From contig JBDQOI010000001.1 of assembly GCA_040261275.1 (NCBI GenBank), forward strand, positions 1 through 64,000: DNA of 64,000 nt, in the 5' to 3' direction. The stretch is from UBA8752 sp040261275 (GTDB lineage Bacteria > Bacteroidota > Bacteroidia > Flavobacteriales_D > Sanyastnellaceae). The position numbers and the translations under genes were made by a program. Numbering within the stretch: the stretch's first letter is position 1; the number at the start of each line of letters is the position of its first letter. The notes under the pieces were generated by a model. The model did no database searches and had not been told where the DNA came from. It worked only from the letters and a program-made list of their open reading frames with translations. This document shows positions 16,388-25,400 of the stretch, piece after piece.

Positions 16388-17311
16388 TCAGGGGCTCATG
16401 GACCAAATCAAAATGCGTCCATCATCCCCCGCGGTGGCCCAAGTTTTTGGGCCCGCCCAACAGAGGGCGTTGACCGACCGGCTATGGGCAGGGTATGCGG
16501 GACGCGTCAGTCTATGGGTCAAGTCCAGGGTGCTTGCGTTCCACAGGGCCACGCTGCGGTCGCGGCTGCACGTGGCCATCCATTCTCCGCCTTCATCGCC
16601 CGCTAGACGGTAAATGGCGCCTTTGTGCGCATCGATGGAGAGCACGCGCGTGGGCTCTCCTTCGCGGTGGGGTTTCCAAAGGACCATGCGACCATCGGCG
16701 CCTACGGAAGCCAGGGCCGCCTTGCCCGGCCAGGGCACAAGGGCGCGAACGGCTCCTTCGTGGGCCTTCACGGTCCATCGTTCCTCCACATGGTGTATGC
16801 TTCCTTCAGAAGTGCCAATCCAAGTGCCCGCAGTGCTTCCTTCTTCCCATGCCGGCCCTGATGATGTGTTCAAGGCACAGCGCAGTCGACCTGCGAATTC
16901 GGCCAGCGGCGATCCTTCCTTGCGGTCCCGCCAAACGCCATCGGCACCGCCTGTGGCATGCTCCGTCAAGACGAATGTGCCCCCGCTGTGACGCTGTTGC
17001 CGAGACCATGGCGCCCCCTCCTGCTGCTGCCCCAACAGAGCGCCGGAGGCGGTGCCCGCCAGGAGCCGGCCTTCACCGGTCGCACCGAGGCAAAAAACGG
17101 GCTCTCCAACTTGGGCCAGGGCCTCGCCCCTGTCATCGAATCCATCCGCGGTCCTGTTCCACCGTACAATCAAACCGTCCCCTCCGGCAGAAATCAAATC
17201 GCCATTCCCATCCATCCGAAGATCGTACACGCCACCCTGATGGCCCACGAGCTCTTGCTCAATGGTGGGATGGCTGCGGGCAGCGGGGTCGGTATGGGCT
17301 TCGGCAGCCAT
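16388..17311 (-). CDS. WD40 beta-propeller protein
   Basis: 307 residues without signal peptide, so probably cytoplasmic. At least five to six WD-like blades are visible, with signatures ISAGGDGLIVRWN, LASVGADGRMVLWK, MATCSRDRSVALWN and a final WATAGDDGRILIWS; GH-type strand starts include LVGHQGGVYDL and VKAHEGAVRALV. WD40 propellers are protein-interaction platforms; the partner is unknown. It lies upstream of hisS in the same direction but has its own TACCTTCG box 4 bases before the ATG. Confidence 0.85.
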   Translation of the reverse strand: MAAEAHTDPAARSHPTIEQELVGHQGGVYDLRMDGNGDLISAGGDGLIVRWNRTADGFDDRGEALAQVGEPVFCLGATGEGRLLAGTASGALLGQQQEGAPWSRQQRHSGGTFVLTEHATGGADGVWRDRKEGSPLAEFAGRLRCALNTSSGPAWEEGSTAGTWIGTSEGSIHHVEERWTVKAHEGAVRALVPWPGKAALASVGADGRMVLWKPHREGEPTRVLSIDAHKGAIYRLAGDEGGEWMATCSRDRSVALWNASTLDLTHRLTRPAYPAHSRSVNALCWAGPKTWATAGDDGRILIWSMSP

Positions 17312-17315
17312 GGAG

Positions 17316-17323
17316 CGAAGGTA
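17316..17323 (-). promoter_or_regulatory. -7-like box TACCTTCG, 4 bases before ATG 17311
   Basis: TAnnTT core at the recurrent 4-base spacing, predicting a leaderless mRNA for the WD40 gene. Confidence 0.5.
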
Positions 17324-17386
17324 CCGCCAGGGCGGAAAGCGCCTCCTTCACTTCACACCCTGAAACCGCATCACCCGACCCGGTGA

Positions 17387-18076
17387 CTACCAGGAGATGG
17401 GAGGCTCCTTTCGGAGGGCGAGCCAATCGTTCACTTTCCCAAAATGTCCACACCCAAAGAACCCCCTGTGGGCGCTCAAGGGACTGGGATGCGGGGCCTC
17501 CAGAACCAGGTGCTCGGCGTGCAACTTCCGAAGGGCAGGGGCATGGGCCGCGGCGTGTTTTCCCCACAGCAGAAAGGCGACCGGGCGGTGAACCAAGCGT
17601 CCGATGCAAGCGGAGGTCAAGTCCTGCCAACCGAGGCCGGCATGCGAACGGGGCTCCCCCCTCTCCACCGACAGGACGTCATTGAGCAAGAGGACACCTT
17701 GCTCAGCCCAATGCGTGAGGTCGCCGTTTTCCGCAGTCCAATGAACCTGCGGCGAGGAAGCCACCTCCTTCCTGATGTTGCGAAGGGATGGTGGGAGCTT
17801 CTGGCCGCTTCGGACTGAAAAGGCCAAGCCGTCCGCTTGCCCCTCACCGTGGTAGGGATCCTGTCCGAGGATGACCACGCGCACATCTTCAGGCCGCCCC
17901 ACCAGGGAGAAGGCCCGGAACAAATCTTCAGGGGCCGGATGGCAGGAGCCGGAGGCGTAGCGGTCAGCCACTGCCTTCCTCATTCCCATCGGAAAAGAGA
18001 AGATCACTTCGCCCCACCCCGGCATGGATTCTGCCCGTGTAAAAGCGCTCAAGACGGGGTCAGATGTCAACGACAT
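17387..18076 (-). CDS. ung: Uracil-DNA glycosylase, family 1
   Basis: 229 residues, full length for UDG family 1. The water-activating motif VVILGQDPYHGEGQADGLAF (catalytic Asp in GQDPYH), the uracil-pocket LLLNDVLSVERG, and the minor-groove loop HPSPLSAHRGFFGCGHF are all intact. It removes uracil from DNA as the first step of base excision repair, in the cytoplasm. A TATTTTAG box lies 12 bases before the ATG and overlaps an AGGAGG; because the predicted transcript would begin inside that sequence, it is unlikely to serve as a ribosome binding site. Confidence 0.97.
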   Translation of the reverse strand: MSLTSDPVLSAFTRAESMPGWGEVIFSFPMGMRKAVADRYASGSCHPAPEDLFRAFSLVGRPEDVRVVILGQDPYHGEGQADGLAFSVRSGQKLPPSLRNIRKEVASSPQVHWTAENGDLTHWAEQGVLLLNDVLSVERGEPRSHAGLGWQDLTSACIGRLVHRPVAFLLWGKHAAAHAPALRKLHAEHLVLEAPHPSPLSAHRGFFGCGHFGKVNDWLALRKEPPISW

Positions 18077-18133
18077 GTGTGAAACCTCCTAAAATACGGG
18101 GGCTTCGACATTGTCCATCCTTATTTCCCAAGG

Positions 18134-18141
18134 TACTTTTG
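18134..18141 (+). promoter_or_regulatory. -7 box TACTTTTG upstream of the helicase gene
   Basis: Exact TAnnTTTG, 10 bases before ATG 18152; ATTG at 18112-18115 may be the -33 element (spacer 18). Confidence 0.5.
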
Positions 18142-18151
18142 CCTCCCGTTG

Positions 18152-19675
18152 ATGATGTTGGAAGCGCTAAAGGAGAAATTGGAATCGACCAAAGGCAAAA
18201 AGCTTTACGGTTACCAGGCGAAGGCAATCGACGAGATTTTTGACCGCATGCACCGATTCCCCGATCGGTACAATGTGCTGTATCAACTCCCGACCGGCGG
18301 AGGTAAAACGGTCATATTCAGCGAGCTCGCCAAGCGCTTCATTTTGGAGAAAGGCAAGAAGGTCCTCATTCTCACCCACCGCATCGAGCTTTTGGGTCAG
18401 ACGAGCCGGATGCTGACCGACATCGGTGTGGACAATAAGATCATCGACTCCAAGGTCAAGGATCTGGAGGAAGACTCGGAGCATTGGTGCTATGTCGCCA
18501 TGGTCGAAACCCTCAATAATCGACTGAACGACGAGCACATCGCCTTCGACAAACTCGGGTTGGTGGTGATCGACGAGGCCCACTACAACAGCTTTCGAAA
18601 GCTCTTCAAGTTCTTCGAGCACCAAATCCTGCTCGGCGTAACGGCCACTCCCCTTTCCAGCAACATCAAGTTGCCGTTGAAGGACAATTACCAAGAGCTC
18701 ATCGTCGGGGAATCGATTTGCAAACTCGTTGACGATGGCTTCCTCGCCCGCGCCAAGACGTACAGTTATGACGTGAACCTCAAGTCCCTCAAGGTGGGCA
18801 TCAATGGGGACTACACCGTCAGCAGCTCCGAGCGGCTTTACGGAAACTACTTCATGCAGGAGAAGCTCCTGTACGCTTACGAGGAGAAGGCCAAGGGGAC
18901 CAAGACCTTGATCTTCAACAATGGCATCCACACTTCTTTGCAGGTGGCACAACTGTTCGAAGAGGAAGGCTACGAGATCCGACACTTGGACAATACCCAC
19001 ACCGAGAAGGAGCGGCAGGAAATCCTCAGGTGGTTCCACGAGAAGCCCGATGCCATCCTGACCTCCGTCAGCATTCTGACCACCGGGTTCGACGAGCCTA
19101 CGGTGGAAACCATCATCCTCAACCGCGCGACCAAGTCCCTCACCCTCTACCATCAGATGATCGGCAGGGGCTCCCGAATTTTGGAGAACAAGAAGAACTT
19201 TACGGTCATCGACCTCGGCAACAACGCCCGTCGGTTCGGTCTGTGGGACGCCCACGTGAATTGGCCTGACATCTTTCGGGCGCCCAACGCCTACCTCGAA
19301 GGGTTGTACACCGACGATGAGATCGAGGACACTTTCGTTTACGAAATGCCGAGCTCCGTTCGCGAGTTGCTCAAATATGACAACCACCCGCCTTTCAGCA
19401 TGAAAGACGCCTATGTGGATGTCACGCGCTTGGGCAAGCGTCCCAAAGTCGCGATCGATCGAAGCTTGAATCATCATGTAGAGGTGCTGGTCGCCGTAGC
19501 CGAAGATGAGTTTCATGCCATTGAATTGATGGACAATCTATCCGGCGACATCGAACAGCGCATCCGGGACTACACCAAGTGCATTTCCAAAACCACCGAG
19601 AACTACCGTCAGTGGCTGATCGCTGAATACGAGCGGAAATTGAAGCAGCTGCTGCGGATGGCGTTCGATGACTGA
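18152..19675 (+). CDS. Superfamily 2 DEAD/DEAH-box helicase
   Basis: 507 residues; ATG 18152 (a second ATG follows at once). Motif I is LPTGGGKT, motif Ia LTHRIEL, motif II VVIDEAH, motif III GVTATP, and in the second RecA domain TTGFDEP and motif VI HQMIGRGSR. The layout, with an N-terminal Q-like KLYGYQAKAID segment, matches the RecQ/UvrB-like SF2 helicases annotated as type III restriction subunit-like in many Bacteroidota. A C-terminal helical region of about 150 residues is of unknown function. No restriction or methylase neighbour is present, so a housekeeping nucleic-acid role is more likely than defence. Confidence 0.85.
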   Translation: MMLEALKEKLESTKGKKLYGYQAKAIDEIFDRMHRFPDRYNVLYQLPTGGGKTVIFSELAKRFILEKGKKVLILTHRIELLGQTSRMLTDIGVDNKIIDSKVKDLEEDSEHWCYVAMVETLNNRLNDEHIAFDKLGLVVIDEAHYNSFRKLFKFFEHQILLGVTATPLSSNIKLPLKDNYQELIVGESICKLVDDGFLARAKTYSYDVNLKSLKVGINGDYTVSSSERLYGNYFMQEKLLYAYEEKAKGTKTLIFNNGIHTSLQVAQLFEEEGYEIRHLDNTHTEKERQEILRWFHEKPDAILTSVSILTTGFDEPTVETIILNRATKSLTLYHQMIGRGSRILENKKNFTVIDLGNNARRFGLWDAHVNWPDIFRAPNAYLEGLYTDDEIEDTFVYEMPSSVRELLKYDNHPPFSMKDAYVDVTRLGKRPKVAIDRSLNHHVEVLVAVAEDEFHAIELMDNLSGDIEQRIRDYTKCISKTTENYRQWLIAEYERKLKQLLRMAFDD

Positions 19676-19769
19676 TACGCCTGCAAATCCCTTTCCGTCA
19701 CTGGCAAAATCAGCCCGTCATTCTTTTGGTTGATTTGGCGGCATTTCTTTCCATGGGGCCATTGCCCTC

Positions 19770-20819
19770 ATGGTCGCCGCTGACTCCACTCCCCTTCTCC
19801 TGAATCCCTGGTGCGCTGCTGCGACCCTCGGTTTGGTCACATATTCCGGACTGAGCCTCCTGCGGTTGGGAAAAGATGACCGGAGGAAATGGTGGCGTTT
19901 GCGAAGTTCCACCTCCCTGAGGCTGGCTTCGGTTCTCCTCCCCCTCATAGGGTCTGCATGCGTTGCCGCGTCCCTGTGCACACCCGATGCCGGGGGAATT
20001 CAAATCTTGGGCTTGCTCATCGCTGCCGCGGGCGCCTACATCAATGGCGCACAGATCCAGCGGTTTCTGCGCAGGGAAGCGACGAAGCGTCAGAAGGAAA
20101 TGACGCATTGGATGGTCCGCAAACCCGCGGATCAGCGCATGGCGCATCAAGCCATGCTGCGCAGCAAGGAATTGGACCGGGTCCAGGCCCGTTCTCTGCG
20201 CAAGTTGATGGACCCCCATTTCCTTTTCAATGCGTTGAATGGCATTGTCCACGATATGCTGACGACGGAATGGGACCGTGCGATGCAGAACCTCCAGGCC
20301 TTCCATCGCTTGGCAGAGCGTCAGATCCGTTCTGGTCAACGCGGGTGGGTGACCCTTTCCGAAGAATGGGAGGGTCTGAAGGACTATCTCGCCTTGGAAG
20401 TGCGTCGGTTGAACCGCCCCATCGAGTGGATACTGGCGCCCATTCCGGAGGACCTGAAGGACACGAAGATCCCTGCCTTGATGGTGCAGCCCCTCATAGA
20501 AAATGCCCTCTGGCACGGGTTGGGGGGCACTTCGCGAACGGGAGCTGGAATCGTGCGCGTCCAATCGGAAAGCTGGGGCGAAGGACACCTCCGGATTTCC
20601 GTACACAACAGCCTTGTCCTTCCGCAGGAAAACCCTGAAGAGCTCGTTCGGCCCGAGGACAGTGGGCACCCCCGCCGTCACGCATCCGATCTCATTCAGC
20701 AGCGATTGAACTTGTTGGACCGAGGTGGACCCAGTGGATATTGGAGGGAAACGAACGAGGACGGTACGACGGCGACCTTGGTTTTGCCCTTTTTGACTGC
20801 CCGGTGGATGAATAGTTGA
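19770..20819 (+). CDS. LytS-type sensor histidine kinase
   Basis: 349 residues. Three hydrophobic segments (about 11-27, 51-66, 73-92) form a membrane domain. The His_kinase region has the phospho-acceptor motif MDPHFLFNALNGI, the linker WVTLSEEWEGLKDYLALEVRRL, and the ATPase N box VQPLIENALWHGLGG. The usual downstream glycine boxes are weak. LytS/YehU-type kinases normally pair with a LytTR response regulator, but none is adjacent, so it is an orphan. The start at ATG 19770 gives a short cytosolic N-terminus; no -7 box was seen at close range. Confidence 0.85.
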   Translation: MVAADSTPLLLNPWCAAATLGLVTYSGLSLLRLGKDDRRKWWRLRSSTSLRLASVLLPLIGSACVAASLCTPDAGGIQILGLLIAAAGAYINGAQIQRFLRREATKRQKEMTHWMVRKPADQRMAHQAMLRSKELDRVQARSLRKLMDPHFLFNALNGIVHDMLTTEWDRAMQNLQAFHRLAERQIRSGQRGWVTLSEEWEGLKDYLALEVRRLNRPIEWILAPIPEDLKDTKIPALMVQPLIENALWHGLGGTSRTGAGIVRVQSESWGEGHLRISVHNSLVLPQENPEELVRPEDSGHPRRHASDLIQQRLNLLDRGGPSGYWRETNEDGTTATLVLPFLTARWMNS

Positions 20820-20875
20820 AATCCCCTTTTTAGAGATTCGGTGTTCCGTTTACATTTACGCAACACCCTCTGACC

Positions 20876-21295
20876 ATGAAACTCAGAACGGAGAACATTT
20901 ATCAAATCATCGAGATTCCTTCCGCTCCGGCAAAGGTTTTCGATGCCCTGCTCGATCAGGATGCGCATGTCTCCTTCACAGGAAAGGACGCGCTCATCCA
21001 ACCCCATGAAGGCGGTGCTTTTTCGCTCTGCAATCAGAACCACACCGGTTATTTCCTTCACATCGTCCAGAACAAACGAATCGTACTCGCCTGGACCCAC
21101 AAGCGTTTCCCTGCGGGACATTTTACTACGGTGGACTTGCGGCTCAGCAAGAGCGCAGAAGGCAATACGACCTTGATTCTGAATCACATCGGCGTACCGG
21201 ATGGCGATGACGGCTGGATGACAGAGTCTTGGAACCGGAATTATTGGACGCTGCTCTGTCGGCATTTCGAGGAAGCGCTGGTACCCGAGAGCTGA
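20876..21295 (+). CDS. AHSA1/SRPBCC domain protein
   Basis: 139 residues. The N-terminal strand ENIYQIIEIPSAPAKVFDALLD, the central GGAFSLCNQNHTGYFLHIVQNKRIVLAW and the C-terminal helix SWNRNYWTLLCRHFEEAL are diagnostic of the AHSA1 (activator of Hsp90 ATPase homologue) branch of SRPBCC proteins. Bacterial members are single-domain cytosolic proteins with largely unknown ligands. A TACATTTA box lies 17 bases upstream of the ATG. It converges with tsaD, 3 bases between stops. Confidence 0.85.
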   Translation: MKLRTENIYQIIEIPSAPAKVFDALLDQDAHVSFTGKDALIQPHEGGAFSLCNQNHTGYFLHIVQNKRIVLAWTHKRFPAGHFTTVDLRLSKSAEGNTTLILNHIGVPDGDDGWMTESWNRNYWTLLCRHFEEALVPES

Positions 21296-21298
21296 AGC

Positions 21299-22363
21299 TC
21301 AGGCCAATGGCCACCTCGCCAGCGGGGCATCCGACCACTCCCCCGTCTCCTGTCTTTCGGCCGCGTATTGACCGGTGAGGGCAATCATCGCCCCGTTGTC
21401 CGTGCAGTACCTGAACGGAGGAATGTGCACCTGCCAACCTCTTTTTTGTCCCAATGCGGTCACGGCATCTCGCAGCCCAGAATTGGCACTCACCCCTCCT
21501 TGAATGGCCACGGCCTCGCGACCGAGCTGATCGGCCGCTGTTTCCAGTTTTCCCACAAGGATGGAGACGATGGCGGCTTGAGCAGAGGCGCAGACGTCGC
21601 GGATGAAATCTTCCGATGGGGTCCTCCCCCCCGCCAATTCCTTTTCGAGCACCCTTAAAACGGAGGTCTTCAAACCGCTGAAGCTGAAATCCAACCCCTC
21701 CACCCTCGGGGCGTTGAATTTGAAGGCCCCGGGGTCACCCAACCGCGCGCGATTGTCCACCTCCGGTCCGCCGGGATAGGGCAGGCCGAGCATCTTGGCC
21801 ACCTTGTCGAAGGCCTCGCCCGCTGCATCATCTCGCGTGGTGCCCACCACTTCCATTTCATGGGGTGACCTCACATCCAACAATTGGGTGTGCCCTCCTG
21901 AGACCGTCAAAGCGAGCATCGGCCCTTCTGGCCTTGGGGCCGCATCTTCCATCCAATGCGCCACCACGTGGGCGCGCATGTGGTGCACCGGGTAGAGGGG
22001 CAGGTTCAGGGACCACGCCAAACTCCGCGCGAATGCACTGCCCACGAGTAAAGAACCTTGCAGCCCCGGCCCCCGGGTGTAGGCGATGCCGTGCAGGTCG
22101 GACAATGCGCACCCGGATTGGGCAAGAACCCCTTCCAAAACCGGGACGATGTGGGCTTGGTGGGCCCGTGAAGCAAATTCGGGAACGACGCCACCATATT
22201 TGGCGTGGACGTGTTGCACTGCGGCAAACTGCCCCAACAACCGATGGCCTTTGAGAACGGCCATGCTCGTGTCATCGCAAGAACTTTCGATCCCGAGCAT
22301 GACACGCTCATCAAAAGGCACTTCCCGCACCTCGCTTGGCAAATTCCCGCTGCCGAACTTCAT
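21299..22363 (-). CDS. tsaD: tRNA N6-threonylcarbamoyladenosine transferase TsaD
   Basis: 354 residues from ATG 22363; an internal Met (22300) gives 333 residues closer to family length, but it falls within the first beta strand (RVMLGIESSCDDT), so the longer form is preferred with reservation. Actin-like ATPase signature features are clear: GIESSCDDT, metal-binding SRAHQAHIVPVL (HxxH-type), GPGLQGSLLVG, HHMRAH, LTVSGGHTQL, and the C-terminal GGVSANSGLRDAV. TsaD transfers the threonylcarbamoyl group to A37 of ANN-decoding tRNAs with TsaB and TsaE. It is divergent from the TamB-like gene with 41 bases between. Confidence 0.95.
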   Translation of the reverse strand: MKFGSGNLPSEVREVPFDERVMLGIESSCDDTSMAVLKGHRLLGQFAAVQHVHAKYGGVVPEFASRAHQAHIVPVLEGVLAQSGCALSDLHGIAYTRGPGLQGSLLVGSAFARSLAWSLNLPLYPVHHMRAHVVAHWMEDAAPRPEGPMLALTVSGGHTQLLDVRSPHEMEVVGTTRDDAAGEAFDKVAKMLGLPYPGGPEVDNRARLGDPGAFKFNAPRVEGLDFSFSGLKTSVLRVLEKELAGGRTPSEDFIRDVCASAQAAIVSILVGKLETAADQLGREAVAIQGGVSANSGLRDAVTALGQKRGWQVHIPPFRYCTDNGAMIALTGQYAAERQETGEWSDAPLARWPLA

Positions 22364-22404
22364 GTTGGCATCATTTCTGTTTGCGCGAAGTTCGCAGTGT
22401 CAAG

Positions 22405-25400
22405 ATGAATACCGAGCAACCCCCTCACCAAAATTCTCCGCCTCCTTCCCGAAAGGGACGGAAAAGGTTGTTCTGGGGGCTGGTCTTCCTGGTTTCGGTC
22501 ATCCTTGCATTCGGTTTTTTCTTGGGCACCCCTGCAGGCCAACGGCGGTTAGTCGAATCTGCACTGGGCCTGGCAGAATCATCGCTGGCCAAACAGACTG
22601 GGTCGGTGGACCTTGGACTCGAGGGCGTCTCCATACAGTGGAGCCCGTTGGGCATATCATTGGAAGGGCTTCAAGCCTTCCCGGGCAGCGAAGGGGCGGA
22701 TGCCCGGCCCAGGGACACCCTGGCCTTCATCGATGAGCTGACCTTGCTACCGTCAGACGCATCCGGATTGCATTGGCTCAACCTCAAGGCCTCGGGTGTT
22801 TTTCTTTCGGCGCCGGGACAAGCATGGTTGGAGCAATGGATTCAATCCTCACCGGGAGGAAGTGCTTCCTCCATCGACTTCCGCGTCGACCATTTGGAAC
22901 TCCAAGACATCCGGCTTCCGGAGCAGCACAGCGACGTGGGTTCACATGCCCTTGAGGTGGAAAGTCTGCATTGCCATGGCCTCATCATTCAAGGCGAGGA
23001 CGTGAAGTGGGATGCCATGGAAGGCCAATTGGAATTGCGTTCCATCGGCCGGGACAGCGTCCGACAGGACGTCTCGCATCTCCATTGGCAGGGTGCAGAC
23101 CGTCACCTTGCATTTGATCTGTCCACCGACCCCGCCTTCTGGCTGGATGAGCCTGAGTCGGACGGTTCCCCAACAGCGCTCATTCCGAGCCATTGGATGG
23201 GCGAATGGAATGTGGATGACGGCGAACTCCTGTGGCGGGGATCTGGCGATTTCAGCACCCTTCACGGGAAGATCGCTTGGCGCGGGGACACCCTTTTCCT
23301 GCCCGAGGCGGAATGGAACTACCACGGCCTGTCCATGGTTCCCGAAGGCCTTCCCCCATCGGGCCAGGCAAAGCTCACAGGCCCCCTATTCCTACCGCTG
23401 CTCAGTGGGGATTCGACGGACGGCTATCTCGGCGCCCTCGGGGGCAATCTCCAGCTTTTGTGGAAGCCGGAATTCCCCCATTCCGACGGGTTTCCCGATT
23501 TTCCGGATGGCCGTGTCGCCCTGTCGTGGGGCTTGGGTTCCGGCGCGGCAGAACTGGATGCGCACATGCACTGGGACTCCACTTCTGCGGGCGCTGCGCA
23601 CGCTGGTCTGGTGCTGAACACCACCCTGCCCCGACCGGAACAGTGGACGGTCGGCGCATGGAAGGAGGCATTGACCTTCGAGGGCTCCTGGAACATCGAG
23701 CGGCCGGGTGACGCGGGGGGAACCGGGCGGGCGGAAGGCACCCTCTCACTTACGGCCGGCATGGATGCGGCGAATGCATGGAACTTTTCATGGGACTGGG
23801 AGGGGCGAAGCGCACCGCTGACCCTCACGCCGGGTCTGGAGTTGTTCGGCCAGTGGTCAGGTGCTGGCGCCGCCGCCTTGCCTGAAGGCGGGAATCTCCC
23901 TTCGGATTGGTGGTGGAGCACCGAGCTGCAGGAGGCCCGGTTCATACCCTTGGCCGGATACGACGGTCGTCAGCAAGCTGGACCGCCCCTGGCCATGCGC
24001 CGATTGCGGGTGGGATTGCGTGGCGACACCGAACAGTTGACCGCGGACCTCGAAGGGGATTTTGTCGAAGGCCACATTGAAGGCCCCCTCGATGCCGCCG
24101 CGTGGTGGAACCCCTGTGTGGGTCTGCTGGCAGCCGGAGACCTCGTGACCGACTCCACTATGGCCGCATGGAAGCTCCCTTCATCCCCTCCCGAGCGGGC
24201 ATCGTCGCCCTGGAATACCGAGGTCATCGTCTGGCGGGATGACTTACTCGAGCGCTTCAGCCACAACCAATGGTCCGTGGGTCCAGGTTCGAAAATCAAG
24301 GTGCACCATGCCGACGGCGACGTGCAGCTTGAAGTCTCGGCCGACCACCTTCATTGGGGCACCATTCGGTCGGAGGGCGTTCGTTTGGAGGCCAAAGGAG
24401 GGCTTTCCTCCCTCTCACTGGCAGCAGGTGCAGGTGCCATTTCACACGCTCAATATGGCCGGCTGGAAGAATTACAAATCTCCACGGAGGTGGCGCTCAA
24501 TGACCATTCCATCGTGCGCGCCGAATGGAAGGGCGCCACTCCCACCCGCATCGAAGTAGAGCATTATTTGCGGGAAGGAAGCCAGCACATCGCCATTCCC
24601 AAAATGCTGATTTGCGAGTACGAGGAGACCAAGTGGTGGATCGATGAGGCGCAGGTGGCCCCCATCGCCTGGAGGGGAGCGGATTGGCGCACCCTGACCA
24701 CGCCGGGCCTTCACATTTCGGGAAATCGGGGCGGCATCAGGTTGGCCTCGGCCTTGTCCTCCGGAGCGGATTCCAGCGTGGCACTCGAAGTCCAACTTGA
24801 CGCCTTCCCCGCCGGTCCATGGCTTGACCTGCTCTCCAGGAGCGCATCCGCCGGGCTGACCGATTTGGAGGCAAAGGGCCTCCTGCATGGCACATTGCGT
24901 CTGAATCCGTCCACAGGCAACCACAGGGGATCACTTCAATGGATCGATGCTTCCCTGAACGGATATTCCCTCGGGGACCTGTGCGCGGAAGGCGCCTGGG
25001 GAAGTCCTCACGGCCTTGCCCTCCAGCAGTTCCGGGGCGCCGATGAGATCTTGCGCGCCCAGACCACGGATTTGAAGCGACTTGACTTGGTTTTGAAGGA
25101 ATGGCCATTGGATCAGCTCAATCCCCTGCTGGGCAGTGCCACCGTCCGCACCGAGGGATCGGCTACAGGCCAATTGACTTTGGTCGGCATCGACAACGGG
25201 AGTCGGGCCTTGTTGAACGGCAACCTCGACATCGAAGCCGACAGGCTGTACATCGGTGCCACCGGCGTCACTTATTCGCTGGATGGTCGGCTGGATATCT
25301 CACCCGACTTTTTGGGCATGGACCGCGCCAGGATCAAGGATCCCGAAGGACATGTGGCGTTGCTGAATCTCTCCGTTTTCCATTCCGAATTCTCCGACTG

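Noticed and set aside
18085..18090. AGGAGG upstream of ung as a Shine-Dalgarno site
   Set aside because: It overlaps the -7 box TATTTTAG (18089-18096); the predicted transcript starts within or after it.
18167..19516. Minus-strand open frame of about 450 codons opposite the helicase
   Set aside because: The plus-strand helicase has all motifs; the antisense frame is a mirror of its codon pattern.
18152..19675. Helicase as part of a restriction or anti-phage system
   Set aside because: Neighbours are ung and a sensor kinase; no methylase, nuclease or specificity gene is adjacent.
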